A stretch of 15,706 nucleotides of DNA, taken from Methanomicrobiales archaeon (GTDB taxonomy: Archaea; Halobacteriota; Methanomicrobia; Methanomicrobiales; Methanoculleaceae). The position numbers and the translations under genes are program-made. Positions 6,777-14,120 of this stretch are shown here, in pieces. The stretch spans positions 1-15,706 of the forward strand of contig JAAZID010000149.1 of the NCBI GenBank assembly GCA_012510295.1, in the 5' to 3' direction. The notes below the pieces were generated by a model. The model was not told the DNA's origin. It worked only from the letters and a program-made list of their open reading frames with translations, and did no database searches. The stretch's first letter is position 1. Each line of letters starts with the position of its first letter.

Positions 6777-8507
6777 ATGGAATCTGATGCACGCGAACAA
6801 AAGCCGGTAAAACCTTCCGGAAAGGTCGGAAGATACCTGGGTGCTCTAACAAAACTGCACCGGGGAGACGGTAACGAAGATCCCCTTGAGATCTCCCCCG
6901 GCATCCTGCCGGACCGGGGCGGAGGGGTGATCGAGAGGATCAGGCAGCGCCTCCGATCAAACCCTCAGGCAGCAGCCGGAGACGAGATGAGCGAAGGTAC
7001 CCCGGCGGAAGAGTTCCCTCTTCCCGACATCCTCTCCGAAGATGAACTTCCCCTCCCCCCTCAGGATCCCGAAGAAGAAGCGAGAACGATGGAGCGATAC
7101 TGGCTCATCCCCCCGTTTGCCTATGTAAAAATACTGAAAAACCGGGAGATGGATCCCGAATACATCATCGTCGAGCCTGAGGTATCTGAAAAAGAGTTCA
7201 TCCTGCTTGAAGAGACGTATGAAGAGCTGAGAAACGTACTGATCTACACCTCCTCGAACCGAAGGGAGAACGTCACGTTCGACGAGGACAGGATAAAAGG
7301 GATCATCAGATCCTTCGACCCCGAAATTCCCGAAGACCGGCTTGCCGTCCTCATCTATTTCCTCAGGCGCAACTTCACCGGGTTCGGAAAACTCGACCCC
7401 CTCATGCACGATCGACACATCGAAGATATCACCTGCAACGGAGCGAACCTACCGGTCTTCATTTACCATCGCAAATACGCCAACCTTGCCACGAATATCC
7501 AGTTCGACGACGACGAGCTGAACAAATACGCCCTGAAGATCGCCCAGAAAGCCAATAAGCAGATGTCGCTCACGACGCCGCTGGTCGATGCGGCGCTCCC
7601 CGGAGGTTCGAGGGTGCAGCTCACCTACAGCGACATCATATCCGCAAAAGGAAGTTCGTTCACGATACGGAAGTTCAAGACGGACCCGATGACCCCGGTC
7701 GACCTCATCGCCCTGGATACCTACAATGCGGACCTGATGGCCGTTATCTGGCTCTGCGTGGAGAACAACAAGAGCATGATCATTGCCGGAGGGACGGCCT
7801 GTGGAAAGACGTCCACGATGAACGCGGTCTCGTTCTTCATCCCGGGGATATCCAAGATCATCTCTATCGAAGACACGCGCGAGATCCAGCTCCCCCACAA
7901 GAACTGGCTCCCCCTCAAGACCCGTGAAGGCGGAAAGAACCTCGCTGCCGGGGACGTGGATATGTTCACGCTCCTGAAAGCGTCGCTCCGGCAGCGGCCC
8001 GAGTACATCATCGTGGGGGAGGTCAGGGGCGAAGAGGCGCAGACCCTCTTCCAGGCCATGAACACGGGCCACACCACCTTCTCCACGCTGCACGCGGGGG
8101 GCGTGAACGAAGCGATAAACCGGCTGACTCACGACCCCATCAACGTCCCGAACGTGATGTTCGGCGCCCTGGATCTCATGCTGATCCAGGGGTTGCAGTA
8201 CCGGGCGGGCGTCGGGTTCCGGCGGTGCCTCTCCCTCAACGAAATCTACGTAGAAGGAGGGAATATCTGCTGGAATCCGCTGTATGAATGGAACCTGAAG
8301 ACGGACGCATTCGATAAGGTCTATGAACATTCAAAGACCCTTGAGCATATCGCCTACGTCAACGGGTGGACCGCGGAAGATCTGCAGTCCCAGATAGCTA
8401 TCAGGAGAGATCTCCTTCTACGGCTGGTCGATCGGAAGGTCTACGATATCGACGCCATCTCCCACCATATCAACGAATTACGGAAGTCGACGTACCATGC
8501 GGCTTAA
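6777..8507 (+). CDS. Type IV pilus/secretion assembly ATPase (TadA/GspE/FlaI family)
   Basis: This 576-aa hexameric ATPase has all its key motifs: Walker A GGTACGKTST (338-347), Asp box IISIEDTREIQLP (E365-D366), Walker B EYIIVGEVRGEEA (E415) and His box GHTTFSTLHAGG (431-442). A typical N2-type domain comes before (GFGKLDPLMHDRHIEDITCN, then PGGSRVQLTYSD). The first ~100 residues are a charged, proline-rich extension. Such enzymes bind the cytoplasmic face of the platform protein and use ATP to insert or extract pilin subunits. GAGGTG at 6762-6767, nine nt upstream, supports the start. The 3' end overlaps the platform gene by 11 bp, typical of translational coupling. It belongs to the VirB11/PilT-like secretion ATPases of archaeal pili. 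The particular appendage (pilus, pseudopilus or secretion) cannot be told from sequence. Confidence 0.95.
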   Translation: MESDAREQKPVKPSGKVGRYLGALTKLHRGDGNEDPLEISPGILPDRGGGVIERIRQRLRSNPQAAAGDEMSEGTPAEEFPLPDILSEDELPLPPQDPEEEARTMERYWLIPPFAYVKILKNREMDPEYIIVEPEVSEKEFILLEETYEELRNVLIYTSSNRRENVTFDEDRIKGIIRSFDPEIPEDRLAVLIYFLRRNFTGFGKLDPLMHDRHIEDITCNGANLPVFIYHRKYANLATNIQFDDDELNKYALKIAQKANKQMSLTTPLVDAALPGGSRVQLTYSDIISAKGSSFTIRKFKTDPMTPVDLIALDTYNADLMAVIWLCVENNKSMIIAGGTACGKTSTMNAVSFFIPGISKIISIEDTREIQLPHKNWLPLKTREGGKNLAAGDVDMFTLLKASLRQRPEYIIVGEVRGEEAQTLFQAMNTGHTTFSTLHAGGVNEAINRLTHDPINVPNVMFGALDLMLIQGLQYRAGVGFRRCLSLNEIYVEGGNICWNPLYEWNLKTDAFDKVYEHSKTLEHIAYVNGWTAEDLQSQIAIRRDLLLRLVDRKVYDIDAISHHINELRKSTYHAA

Positions 8508-10299
8508 CTCGCTCGTAGGGCCCGTGCTGGACCGGGAGAAACTCAAAAAATCACTGTCGGGAGCGCGCATCCCGGTAAAATTCGAGTTATATCTTCATTT
8601 CTGCGTCGTGATCACCCTGCTGTGCGCGTTCGGGTACATGCTGCTGCAGCTGCTCTTCCTCGTCTTCGATATGCCGATAAATCTTCTCCCGTTCCTCCCC
8701 TCTTCTCTCTCGAATATCCTGGTCTTTATCGTACTCGTCGTCGGCATCTTTTTCGCGCTCCTCTCGTATCCTTCGCTGGTGGCGAAGGGCCGGAAAACGC
8801 GCATCGACCTGGATCTCCCGTACGCGATCACCTACATGGAGGCCCTCTCCACGAATGTTACCCTGTACTCTCTCTTTAAGAGCGTCTTCGAGGCAGAAGA
8901 CCTGTATGGGGAGGTCTCCCTGGAATGCGGGATGATCGTCCGCGATGTCGAAGTCTTCGGCGAGGATCTCCTGACGGCGATGAGGAACCTGCAGAAGACC
9001 ACACCGTCCGAGAATTTTGCCGACCTCTTAAATGACCTGGCATTGGTCTTCAAGACCGGCGGAGACATGAAAGAGTTCTTCAGCTCCCGCTCGGAGAGGT
9101 ACCGCGAGATCGCCCGGCAGGAACTCGAAACGACCCTCCAGGTCATGGAGATGATAGCCGAGGTGTACGTGACGGCGTTCGTTGCGGGGCCGATTGCAAT
9201 CATCATCATGCTGGTCGCACAGAACCTCTCCGGGAGGGGGCAGATGGCGGGCGTCATGCCGTTGATGTACATCGGCCTCCCCTTGGGAGCGATCGCCCTG
9301 ATCGTGATCCTCTACTACCTGCTGCCGAGTGACGACCTGACGATCTCGCGTCGCGAGATCCGGGAATCGGAGTTTACCGATGATATCATCAAAAAACAGC
9401 CGGAGGAGGAGCATAATCTCGACTTCATCAAAAAGCTTGAGGCACGAAAGAAATGGCTACGGGTCAGGGAGATCCTGGAGCACCCCTTCAGGTTTTACAT
9501 CTCCGACTACCAGGTAGGCCTTTTCATCGGCATGCTGCTTGCCCTGGTCGCTGCCGGGTGGTATTTCACCGGAGGATTCGCTCAGGTCTTCCCTAAATAT
9601 ACGATTGAGACGTTCATCTGTCTTTTAGTCATCGTTCTTTCGCTCCCGGTTCTCCTCGCGTACGAAGCGCGCAAGCTCTACTCGAACAAGGTCGAAGCGC
9701 AGCTGCCCGAGCTCCTCCGGGACATCGCCGACATGAAAGACGTCGGCATGACGCTCCAGGGTGCGGTCGATATGGTGTCGAAGTCGAAGATCGGGGTTCT
9801 CTCGTCCGAATTGCGGATCGCGTCTGAGGAGATGAAGTTAGGATACAGCACATCGAGCGCGCTCATACGTATGGAAGAGCGGATCGGCCTTGTCTCCGTC
9901 AAACGGGCAATATCTCTTGTCGTAAAGGCAAGCGAGATCACCGATTACTTACGAGATATACTGACCATCGCCATAGGGGATCTGGATCACTACCTGAAGA
10001 TGAAGCTGAAGCGGTTCAACGTCTCGTTCGTCTACCTCGCTGTCATCTATCTCTCATTCGGCATCTACCTCTACTGTGCGTACCAGTTGAACGATGCGTT
10101 CGTGGCGAGCTTTCGGGAGATGAACGTCACCTTCGACATCACGGGGAACGTGCAGGATATGTTCAGGATCGGGATCATCATCGGAGGGTTCTCGGGGATC
10201 ATGGCGGGCCAGCTCTCTTCGAACAACATCCTCGCCGGACTGAAGCACACCGTCATCTTTCTGCTCGCCTCGATCGCGCTCTTCGTCTACATTCTATGA
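8497..10299 (+). CDS. Archaeal pilus platform membrane protein (TadC/FlaJ-type, two T2SSF domains)
   Basis: The 600-aa membrane protein shows the tandem arrangement of archaeal TadC/FlaJ proteins. Two membrane helices (34-57, 71-92) precede a first cytoplasmic T2SSF domain (about 105-220, with LPYAITYMEALSTNVTLYS and LALVFKTGGDMKEFF). Helices at 222-243 and 253-276 follow, then a charged loop, then helices at 340-357 and 371-389. A second T2SSF domain (about 395-505, QLPELLRDIADMKDVGMTL) and helices near 509-530, 556-573 and 584-600 complete it. It anchors the ATPase in the membrane and forms the base on which the filament grows. The ATG lies inside the last codons of the ATPase gene. No truncation is visible. 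Confidence 0.94.
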   Translation: MRLNSLVGPVLDREKLKKSLSGARIPVKFELYLHFCVVITLLCAFGYMLLQLLFLVFDMPINLLPFLPSSLSNILVFIVLVVGIFFALLSYPSLVAKGRKTRIDLDLPYAITYMEALSTNVTLYSLFKSVFEAEDLYGEVSLECGMIVRDVEVFGEDLLTAMRNLQKTTPSENFADLLNDLALVFKTGGDMKEFFSSRSERYREIARQELETTLQVMEMIAEVYVTAFVAGPIAIIIMLVAQNLSGRGQMAGVMPLMYIGLPLGAIALIVILYYLLPSDDLTISRREIRESEFTDDIIKKQPEEEHNLDFIKKLEARKKWLRVREILEHPFRFYISDYQVGLFIGMLLALVAAGWYFTGGFAQVFPKYTIETFICLLVIVLSLPVLLAYEARKLYSNKVEAQLPELLRDIADMKDVGMTLQGAVDMVSKSKIGVLSSELRIASEEMKLGYSTSSALIRMEERIGLVSVKRAISLVVKASEITDYLRDILTIAIGDLDHYLKMKLKRFNVSFVYLAVIYLSFGIYLYCAYQLNDAFVASFREMNVTFDITGNVQDMFRIGIIIGGFSGIMAGQLSSNNILAGLKHTVIFLLASIALFVYIL

Positions 10300-10317
10300 T
10301 AACTCGGAGGTATGAAG

Positions 10318-11310
10318 ATGGATAAATCAGGAAATACGGGATTGAACACCGGGATGCGCCGGGATACGCCGCCGCGCAGGAGAGGGTGCAGAAACGACGA
10401 TGCCGTCTCGTCTGTTGTCGCGCTGATGCTGCTCCTCGCGGTGATTGCAACGTTCCTCTCGCTGTATGCCACGACCTACGTCCCCGGCCTCAAGGAGCAG
10501 TCGGAGATCGACCGGACCAACACCGTGAAAGAAGCCTTCGTGGGGTTTTCAAGCGACATCGAGCGCATCGTGTATAAAAAAGCGGGGGGTGTCTCCTACG
10601 GGTATTCGATACCCCTCGGTGCGGGCGACGTCCTGATGAGCCCGGAAAAATCGAGCGGGATGCTCGCCGTCAGGAACCTCGGCAATTTCACCGACATCTA
10701 TGTGGACTCCGACCTCGTTGCGAACTGCAGCATGGTGAACGTCACATTCGAGCCCTCCTACTCGTTCTGGGAGGAGCAGGGGTACGTCTGGCAGTACGGC
10801 TACATCAACGTCACGAAAGGGGTGAGGACGACGCCGCTGGAGGCGTACAGCATGGATGACGTGCTCAATTCGGCATCGGAGTTTTCGTTCTCCCCATTCG
10901 CACGACAGTTTATCGGATTTGAAACGAAGGATGATGGTTCTGGCAATCTCGTAAACCTCACAGTCACTGCGGTGAGCATCATCCCCGGACAGAGTACGTT
11001 TACCAGCGGAAACGGCCACGCTGTACTCCGGGTACGCACCGACGAGACGCCCCCCCTGACGTATATTAATCCCCAATGGCTGAATTTCACCTTTACCAAC
11101 AGCAGCACGGATAAGGTAGCGTCGAACTTTTCGGCAGACCTGGCGGACAAGACCGAAGATTACCTGAAGCAGCTCGCCTTTGACTACGGGAATGTGGAGC
11201 GCCCCTCGCGGATCCCCGGCGATGCCGGTCAGCCTGACACGATAACGCTTGAGCTCTCCGGCGTGGCGGTCACCGTCAGGACGCTGACCGTCTACGTCTC
11301 GGCATCGTAA
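10318..11310 (+). CDS. Pilin-like surface protein with class III signal and many N-glycosylation sites
   Basis: The protein (330 aa from this start) carries a basic leader ending RRRGCRNDD, then AVSSVVALMLLLAVIATFL. This is an archaeal prepilin-type signal with the probable cut before AVSS. The next segment (YATTYVPGLKEQSEIDRT) resembles the DUF7289-like large pilin-like proteins of other archaea. The ~270-residue ectodomain is beta-rich and contains eight N-x-S/T sequons (such as NFT, NCS, NVT, NLT, NSS, NFS), as expected outside an archaeal cell. GGAGG at 10306-10310 is 7 nt from the ATG at 10318 but only 1 nt from the ATG at 10312, so 10318 is preferred. It follows the platform gene by 18 bp and is clearly in the same operon. 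It is likely a main or minor subunit assembled by that machine. Confidence 0.88.
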   Translation: MDKSGNTGLNTGMRRDTPPRRRGCRNDDAVSSVVALMLLLAVIATFLSLYATTYVPGLKEQSEIDRTNTVKEAFVGFSSDIERIVYKKAGGVSYGYSIPLGAGDVLMSPEKSSGMLAVRNLGNFTDIYVDSDLVANCSMVNVTFEPSYSFWEEQGYVWQYGYINVTKGVRTTPLEAYSMDDVLNSASEFSFSPFARQFIGFETKDDGSGNLVNLTVTAVSIIPGQSTFTSGNGHAVLRVRTDETPPLTYINPQWLNFTFTNSSTDKVASNFSADLADKTEDYLKQLAFDYGNVERPSRIPGDAGQPDTITLELSGVAVTVRTLTVYVSAS

Positions 11311-11352
11311 CCCGGCCGCCCCGGATACCATAACAACCGGGGATACGTTCCT

Positions 11353-11384
11353 CCCGGCGATGCCGCGTGGGGCATCGTTCCGGG
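11353..11384 (+). other. GC-rich hairpin after the pilus operon
   Basis: CCCGG-CGATGCC (11353-11364) pairs with GGCATCG-TT-CCGGG (11371-11384), giving 12 paired bases with a two-base bulge and loop GCGTGG. A neighbouring, mutually exclusive stem (CGGGC 11381-11385 with GCCCG 11392-11396) and an upstream one (CCCCGG 11319-11324 with CCGGGG 11337-11342) lie alongside. It may mark the 3' end of the operon transcript, though no T tract follows. Confidence 0.45.
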
Positions 11385-11454
11385 CGGGCGAGCCCGGCAA
11401 CTGTAAGTGGGGGCCGGCAATTGACGGGCTCGATCATGAGACCTGCGTTAACCC

Positions 11455-11488
11455 GAATATATATCGACCTGGCGGGATATAGTATATC
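11455..11488 (+). promoter_or_regulatory. Promoter with overlapping dyad upstream of the small gene/GNAT pair
   Basis: AATATATAT at 11456-11464 and a second A/T box at 11476-11488 are good archaeal TATA candidates. The second is an exact odd palindrome, GATATA-G-TATATC. A start 25 bp downstream of it falls near 11508, about 17 nt before the ATG at 11525. A dyad sitting on the TATA box is where a dimeric repressor would act, as in autoregulated toxin-antitoxin operons; that use is inferred. Confidence 0.5.
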
Positions 11489-11524
11489 ATAACGCGTTGA
11501 GAACTGTGCGGGGATGATGTTAAT

Positions 11525-11686
11525 ATGGCCCAAAAAATCGAATTAGGTCTCTACCTGGAAGGCGATGATGCCCGCCGCTTTGAGAAGTACATGGCGGACC
11601 CTGACCGGTATGATACTCCGGAAGGGAGGGAGATGACCCGCTGGGTACGCGACCACGGAGAGGAACTTGTAAGATCCATCCGTTAG
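11525..11686 (+). CDS. 53-aa small protein, RHH-like antitoxin candidate
   Basis: The frame reads MAQKIELGLYLEGDD, continues with a helix (ARRFEKYMADPDRYD) and a second helix (TPEGREMTRWVRDHGEELV), and ends in a stop at 11684. A short strand followed by two amphipathic helices suits a ribbon-helix-helix protein, though I do not recognise the family. A TATA box with a dyad lies about 40-60 bp upstream, and GGGATGATG serves as a weak ribosome binding site. The next gene, a GNAT enzyme on the same strand, starts 38 bp later without its own clear ribosome binding site, suggesting one transcript. GNAT toxins normally pair with DUF1778 RHH antitoxins; this protein does not show the standard DUF1778 start, so the pairing is a hypothesis. 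It may be an unrelated small conserved protein. Confidence 0.65.
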   Translation: MAQKIELGLYLEGDDARRFEKYMADPDRYDTPEGREMTRWVRDHGEELVRSIR

Positions 11687-11724
11687 AAAATCTCTCCGTT
11701 CCCATCTATTTTTGCGCGATCAAG

Positions 11725-12270
11725 ATGCCTTCAAAGAACTTTTCCACGGTCTCGGGCGTCAAGTTACCAAAGATTCCTCTATCGGATATATCCTTCGAGC
11801 ATCTCACCGCCCATCATGATATCTTATCTTTTTCTTGCACGCATCAGGAACTTACCGACTACCTAACCGTAGACGCACTGAAAAATCAGGATGCCCATGT
11901 CGCTGTAACCTATCTCGCTGTTTACGAAGGAGAGTGTGTAGGATATTTTTCGCTCCTCAACGACAGTATCATCAAGAAGGACATCGATCCCGAGGACGAC
12001 AAAGATTGGTATAACCACTCCTATTATCCTGCAGTCAAGATTGCCCGGTTCGCCACACACCGGGAATGCGAAGAAAGAGACGTTGGGCGGGCCATGTTAA
12101 CTGCGGTACGATCGATAGCAATAGCCGTGTCAACCTATTCCGGATGTTGCGTTCTCACCGTCGATGCCAAACCCGATGCTGAACTGTTTTACGAAAGGTT
12201 TGGGTTCCATAGAAACCTGAAAACTAAAAAGAAAAACACGATACCGATGTATCGCTGCAATATCTTCTAA
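11725..12270 (+). CDS. GNAT-family N-acetyltransferase, TacT-like
   Basis: The 181-aa protein has the GNAT fold. Residues 53-80 form the strands AHVAVTYLAVYEGECVGYFSLL. Residues 103-127 are AVKIARFATHRECEERDVGRAMLTA, which contains the acetyl-CoA pyrophosphate loop R118-D-V-G121-R-A. Residues 143-161 (VLTVDAKPDAELFYERFGF) end with the conserved Tyr (Y156) used as general acid. The VTYLA ... VGYFSL ... PAVKIARFA ... VDAK ... FYERFGF pattern is that of the TacT/AtaT class, whose members acetylate charged aminoacyl-tRNAs. The subclass call is by pattern only; an ordinary protein or small-molecule acetyltransferase remains possible. It sits 38 bp behind a small RHH-like gene, with a dyad-bearing promoter ahead of both. 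Base composition is somewhat more A/T-rich than the pilus operon, in line with an accessory gene. Confidence 0.85.
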   Translation: MPSKNFSTVSGVKLPKIPLSDISFEHLTAHHDILSFSCTHQELTDYLTVDALKNQDAHVAVTYLAVYEGECVGYFSLLNDSIIKKDIDPEDDKDWYNHSYYPAVKIARFATHRECEERDVGRAMLTAVRSIAIAVSTYSGCCVLTVDAKPDAELFYERFGFHRNLKTKKKNTIPMYRCNIF

Positions 12271-12499
12271 ATCGTTTCAACAGCGCGGGCACCCACGATT
12301 AAGCCGTCATGCGGTTGCAGGAGACTGGCGCGAAGGCACGGCGGACGGACAGTTGGCAGGTTCCGCCATGAGACCCCGATACGGTAAAGCAAACCGCTGT
12401 GCTCTTACCACCTCCGACGAGATGAGAAGGCCCGTTCTCGCGTCCGTACCTGCTTGGAGGGGCACAAACCTCGCTCCGGGCGGCGTGCCGCCTCCCCCC
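12271..12499. other. Intergenic scrap region
   Basis: No gene, RNA or clear regulatory signal could be recognised. It lies between the GNAT stop codon and the decayed ogg fragment, and open frames on the minus strand here run on from that fragment without family resemblance. Confidence 0.4.
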
Positions 12500-12582
12500 G
12501 TGCAGTAGAGGTACTCCTGCGCGTACCCGGCATACCCCGGAATAATCCCGCGCGGGCTGCCGGATCCGCTCGTAGTAGTGGT
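12500..12582 (-). pseudogene. Frameshifted fragment of an ogg DNA glycosylase C-terminus
   Basis: On the minus strand the sequence reads YYERIRQPARDYSG and, after a one-base frameshift, YAGYAQEYLYC. The intact glycosylase at the right end of the window reads DYERIRRFAQDYFGEYAGYAQEYLYC (in two parts, DYERIRRFAQDYFG then EYAGYAQEYLYC). The DNA also matches (for example CAGTAGAGGTACTCCTGCGC, + strand, at 12503-12522 and 15191-15210). Only the last ~27 codons are present. It is a partial duplicate, not a working gene. It joins directly to an MtrH-like fragment upstream. Confidence 0.8.
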
Positions 12583-12631
12583 GGAACATCTGCTCGGCGA
12601 GGGCTTCTCTGCCTTCGTATATCTGGGCCAA

Positions 12632-12856
12632 CCCGTTCTTCCGCCAGCGCTTCAGCCAGGTCCATGATACAGTCATGTTGTGGTAGGCGCCACCGCACGG
12701 AAGCCCATGAATTGCCTTGCAGGCGAGGATATGCCGGAACGACCCGGCGGAACCGAGCCCCAGCGGCGTTGCGGCGGTGTCGAGGATCGGGCGGGTGACA
12801 CCGCATTCCTGCGCAATCTGCTTCATGCTCTTCTCCTGGCCGGCAACCCCACCTCC
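12632..12856 (-). pseudogene. Fragment of an MtrH-type methyltransferase subunit
   Basis: About 75 codons in one open frame read GQEKSMKQIAQECGVTRPIL, TAATPLGLGSAGSFRHI, KAIHGLPCGGAYHNM and TWLKRWRK. This matches, in order, the central to C-terminal part of the tetrahydromethanopterin S-methyltransferase subunit H family (in MtrH: GQEKGM...ECGI, D-x-A-A-x-P-L-G-x-G-S, GLP-x-GGGYHNM, W-x-W-L). A full protein is a little over 300 residues, so both ends are missing. Upstream there is no further homology before the DUF5658 gene ends 60 bp away, and downstream it runs into the ogg fragment. It could come from true mtrH or from one of the MtrH-like corrinoid methyltransferases of methylotrophic pathways. 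Confidence 0.75.
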
Positions 12857-12915
12857 GCATGGGTGTTCATAACCATGCGCCGTATGGTTCAAGTCTGTCC
12901 GCGTTCCCCGGAACG

Positions 12916-13245
12916 TTACGCCATCACCCAGGTGGGCAAGGAGACAAGGGAACCGATGTTATGGACGACCACAAACGTGAACCATGTGCAGAGGACGGTG
13001 AGAACCGTGACCCCGCCGTGGCGGATCCGTACATCCCACCACCTCGCCCACAGGACCATCGCAGCAAAAAAGAGAGCCTTCACCCCGATGTGCAGGGGAA
13101 CGGAAGATACAACGCCGGCCATCAGCGGATTGAGTTCCACTCCTCCGATGAGCAGGATCCGGGTCGTGGTGACGACATCGAGGAGTAACAGCATGGAAAA
13201 AAGCGTAAACAGATAGATACGTTGATTGGTCGCGGAATATGTCAT
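12916..13245 (-). CDS. DUF5658-type three-helix membrane protein
   Basis: The 109-aa protein is almost wholly hydrophobic, with membrane helices at about residues 10-30, 50-68 and 78-105. The first helix carries LLDVVTTTRILLIGGVELNP (21-40), the conserved D-x-x-TT ... GGxExNPLM signature of DUF5658, a family of unknown function common in archaea. The third helix has the usual FVVVHN ending. GGAG four nt before the ATG (complement of 13250-13255) supports the start. It lies 104 bp behind the sugar-isomerase-like gene on the same strand and could share its transcript. No partner suggests a role. Confidence 0.85.
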   Translation of the reverse strand: MTYSATNQRIYLFTLFSMLLLLDVVTTTRILLIGGVELNPLMAGVVSSVPLHIGVKALFFAAMVLWARWWDVRIRHGGVTVLTVLCTWFTFVVVHNIGSLVSLPTWVMA

Positions 13246-13349
13246 GACACTCCTCTGTTCTTCGGGATCAAAAAGAGGTGAGCCGATCTTTTCAGGGCAG
13301 ACATCGACGCCTGCAGCTTCGCCACCTCCGATACCAGACGCCCGATGTG

Positions 13350-14120
13350 CTATTTGTTGTTTCCATCACCCGTATATCTGTTGCTGCCCCTCCCTGCCTC
13401 CGCTATGAAGCGGATACTCTCGTCGTAGGCCTCGAGCGTTTGCACCTCGACAATCCGCGATGCATTCCGGGGGAGAAGAGAGAGTACCCGGGCGAGATCG
13501 ATATCCCCATCTCCCAGCGCCCGGTGGGAATCATCGGAGCCGTTGTTATTATGAAGATGGACATGCAGGGGATTTCCTACGGCGAGGAACTCATCCAGCG
13601 CCCCGTTGAGGTTGGCATGGCCGAGATCCAGGCAGAACGAAAGCCCCGCCTCCCGCAGGGCCGGCAGGAAGGAGGGATCGCGGAAATGACACACCTCCCA
13701 GCTTCCCATGTTCTCCACGGCGACCGGCACCCCGTACTCCTCCTGGATTGCTGCAAGATCTCCGAGAGACTCTCGAAGCGCCAGGTACGAGCGGTCGAGC
13801 ATCTCGATCCAGGGCGAAAACCCGGGGTGGACGACCACGCACCGGGCATCGATCTCCCCGGCCACCCCGCAGACTTCGCGGAGGAGACCGAGCGATGCTT
13901 GCCGGATCGGCTCGCGGCAACTCGCGATGTTGATATCAGCTGTCGGGGAGTGGATCGTGTACCGGAGATCGAAGGAGAAACAGGCTTCTGAACAATAGAG
14001 GATGTCGTGGGCAGCCTCCGAGAGGATCTCGACCGTACCGGTTCGGGCGGAGAGGATCTCCAGAACGTCGGGGAGTTCACGGTCCATGAGGCACCACGTC
14101 GAGCACCCTAATTCCTGCAT
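13350..14120 (-). CDS. Sugar phosphate isomerase/epimerase-like TIM barrel protein
   Basis: The 256-aa protein belongs to the xylose-isomerase-like / AP endonuclease 2 superfamily. It opens MQELGCSTWCL and carries metal and substrate site residues at the expected strand ends: IHSP (H57), VVVHPGF (H98), VAVENMGS (E136), CLDLGHAN (D165, H168), HVHLHNN (H187-H190) and VEVQ (E225). Members isomerise or epimerise sugars or cyclitols, or cut DNA at abasic sites (endonuclease IV). The short length and lack of the extra endonuclease IV metal ligands favour the isomerase side. The substrate cannot be told. The start at 14120 is chosen because GGAGG (complement of 14127-14131) lies 6 nt before it; an upstream in-frame ATG at 14165 lacks this. 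DUF5658 follows on the same strand. Confidence 0.87.
   Translation of the reverse strand: MQELGCSTWCLMDRELPDVLEILSARTGTVEILSEAAHDILYCSEACFSFDLRYTIHSPTADINIASCREPIRQASLGLLREVCGVAGEIDARCVVVHPGFSPWIEMLDRSYLALRESLGDLAAIQEEYGVPVAVENMGSWEVCHFRDPSFLPALREAGLSFCLDLGHANLNGALDEFLAVGNPLHVHLHNNNGSDDSHRALGDGDIDLARVLSLLPRNASRIVEVQTLEAYDESIRFIAEAGRGSNRYTGDGNNK

Noticed and set aside
6602..6787. 61-codon plus-strand frame bridging the transglutaminase-like and ATPase genes
   Set aside because: It overlaps the preceding stop codon in a coupling-like way, but its composition is Arg/Ser-rich without recognisable structure and it runs into the ATPase start in another frame. The gap more likely holds only leader sequence.
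11311..11400. Hairpin cluster as a riboswitch or intrinsic terminator
   Set aside because: No known riboswitch core could be matched and no T tract follows, so only the hairpin itself is listed.
12680..13216. Plus-strand frame of 178 codons opposite DUF5658 and the MtrH-like fragment
   Set aside because: Its translation has no family features, while the minus strand carries a clear three-helix membrane protein and MtrH motifs.
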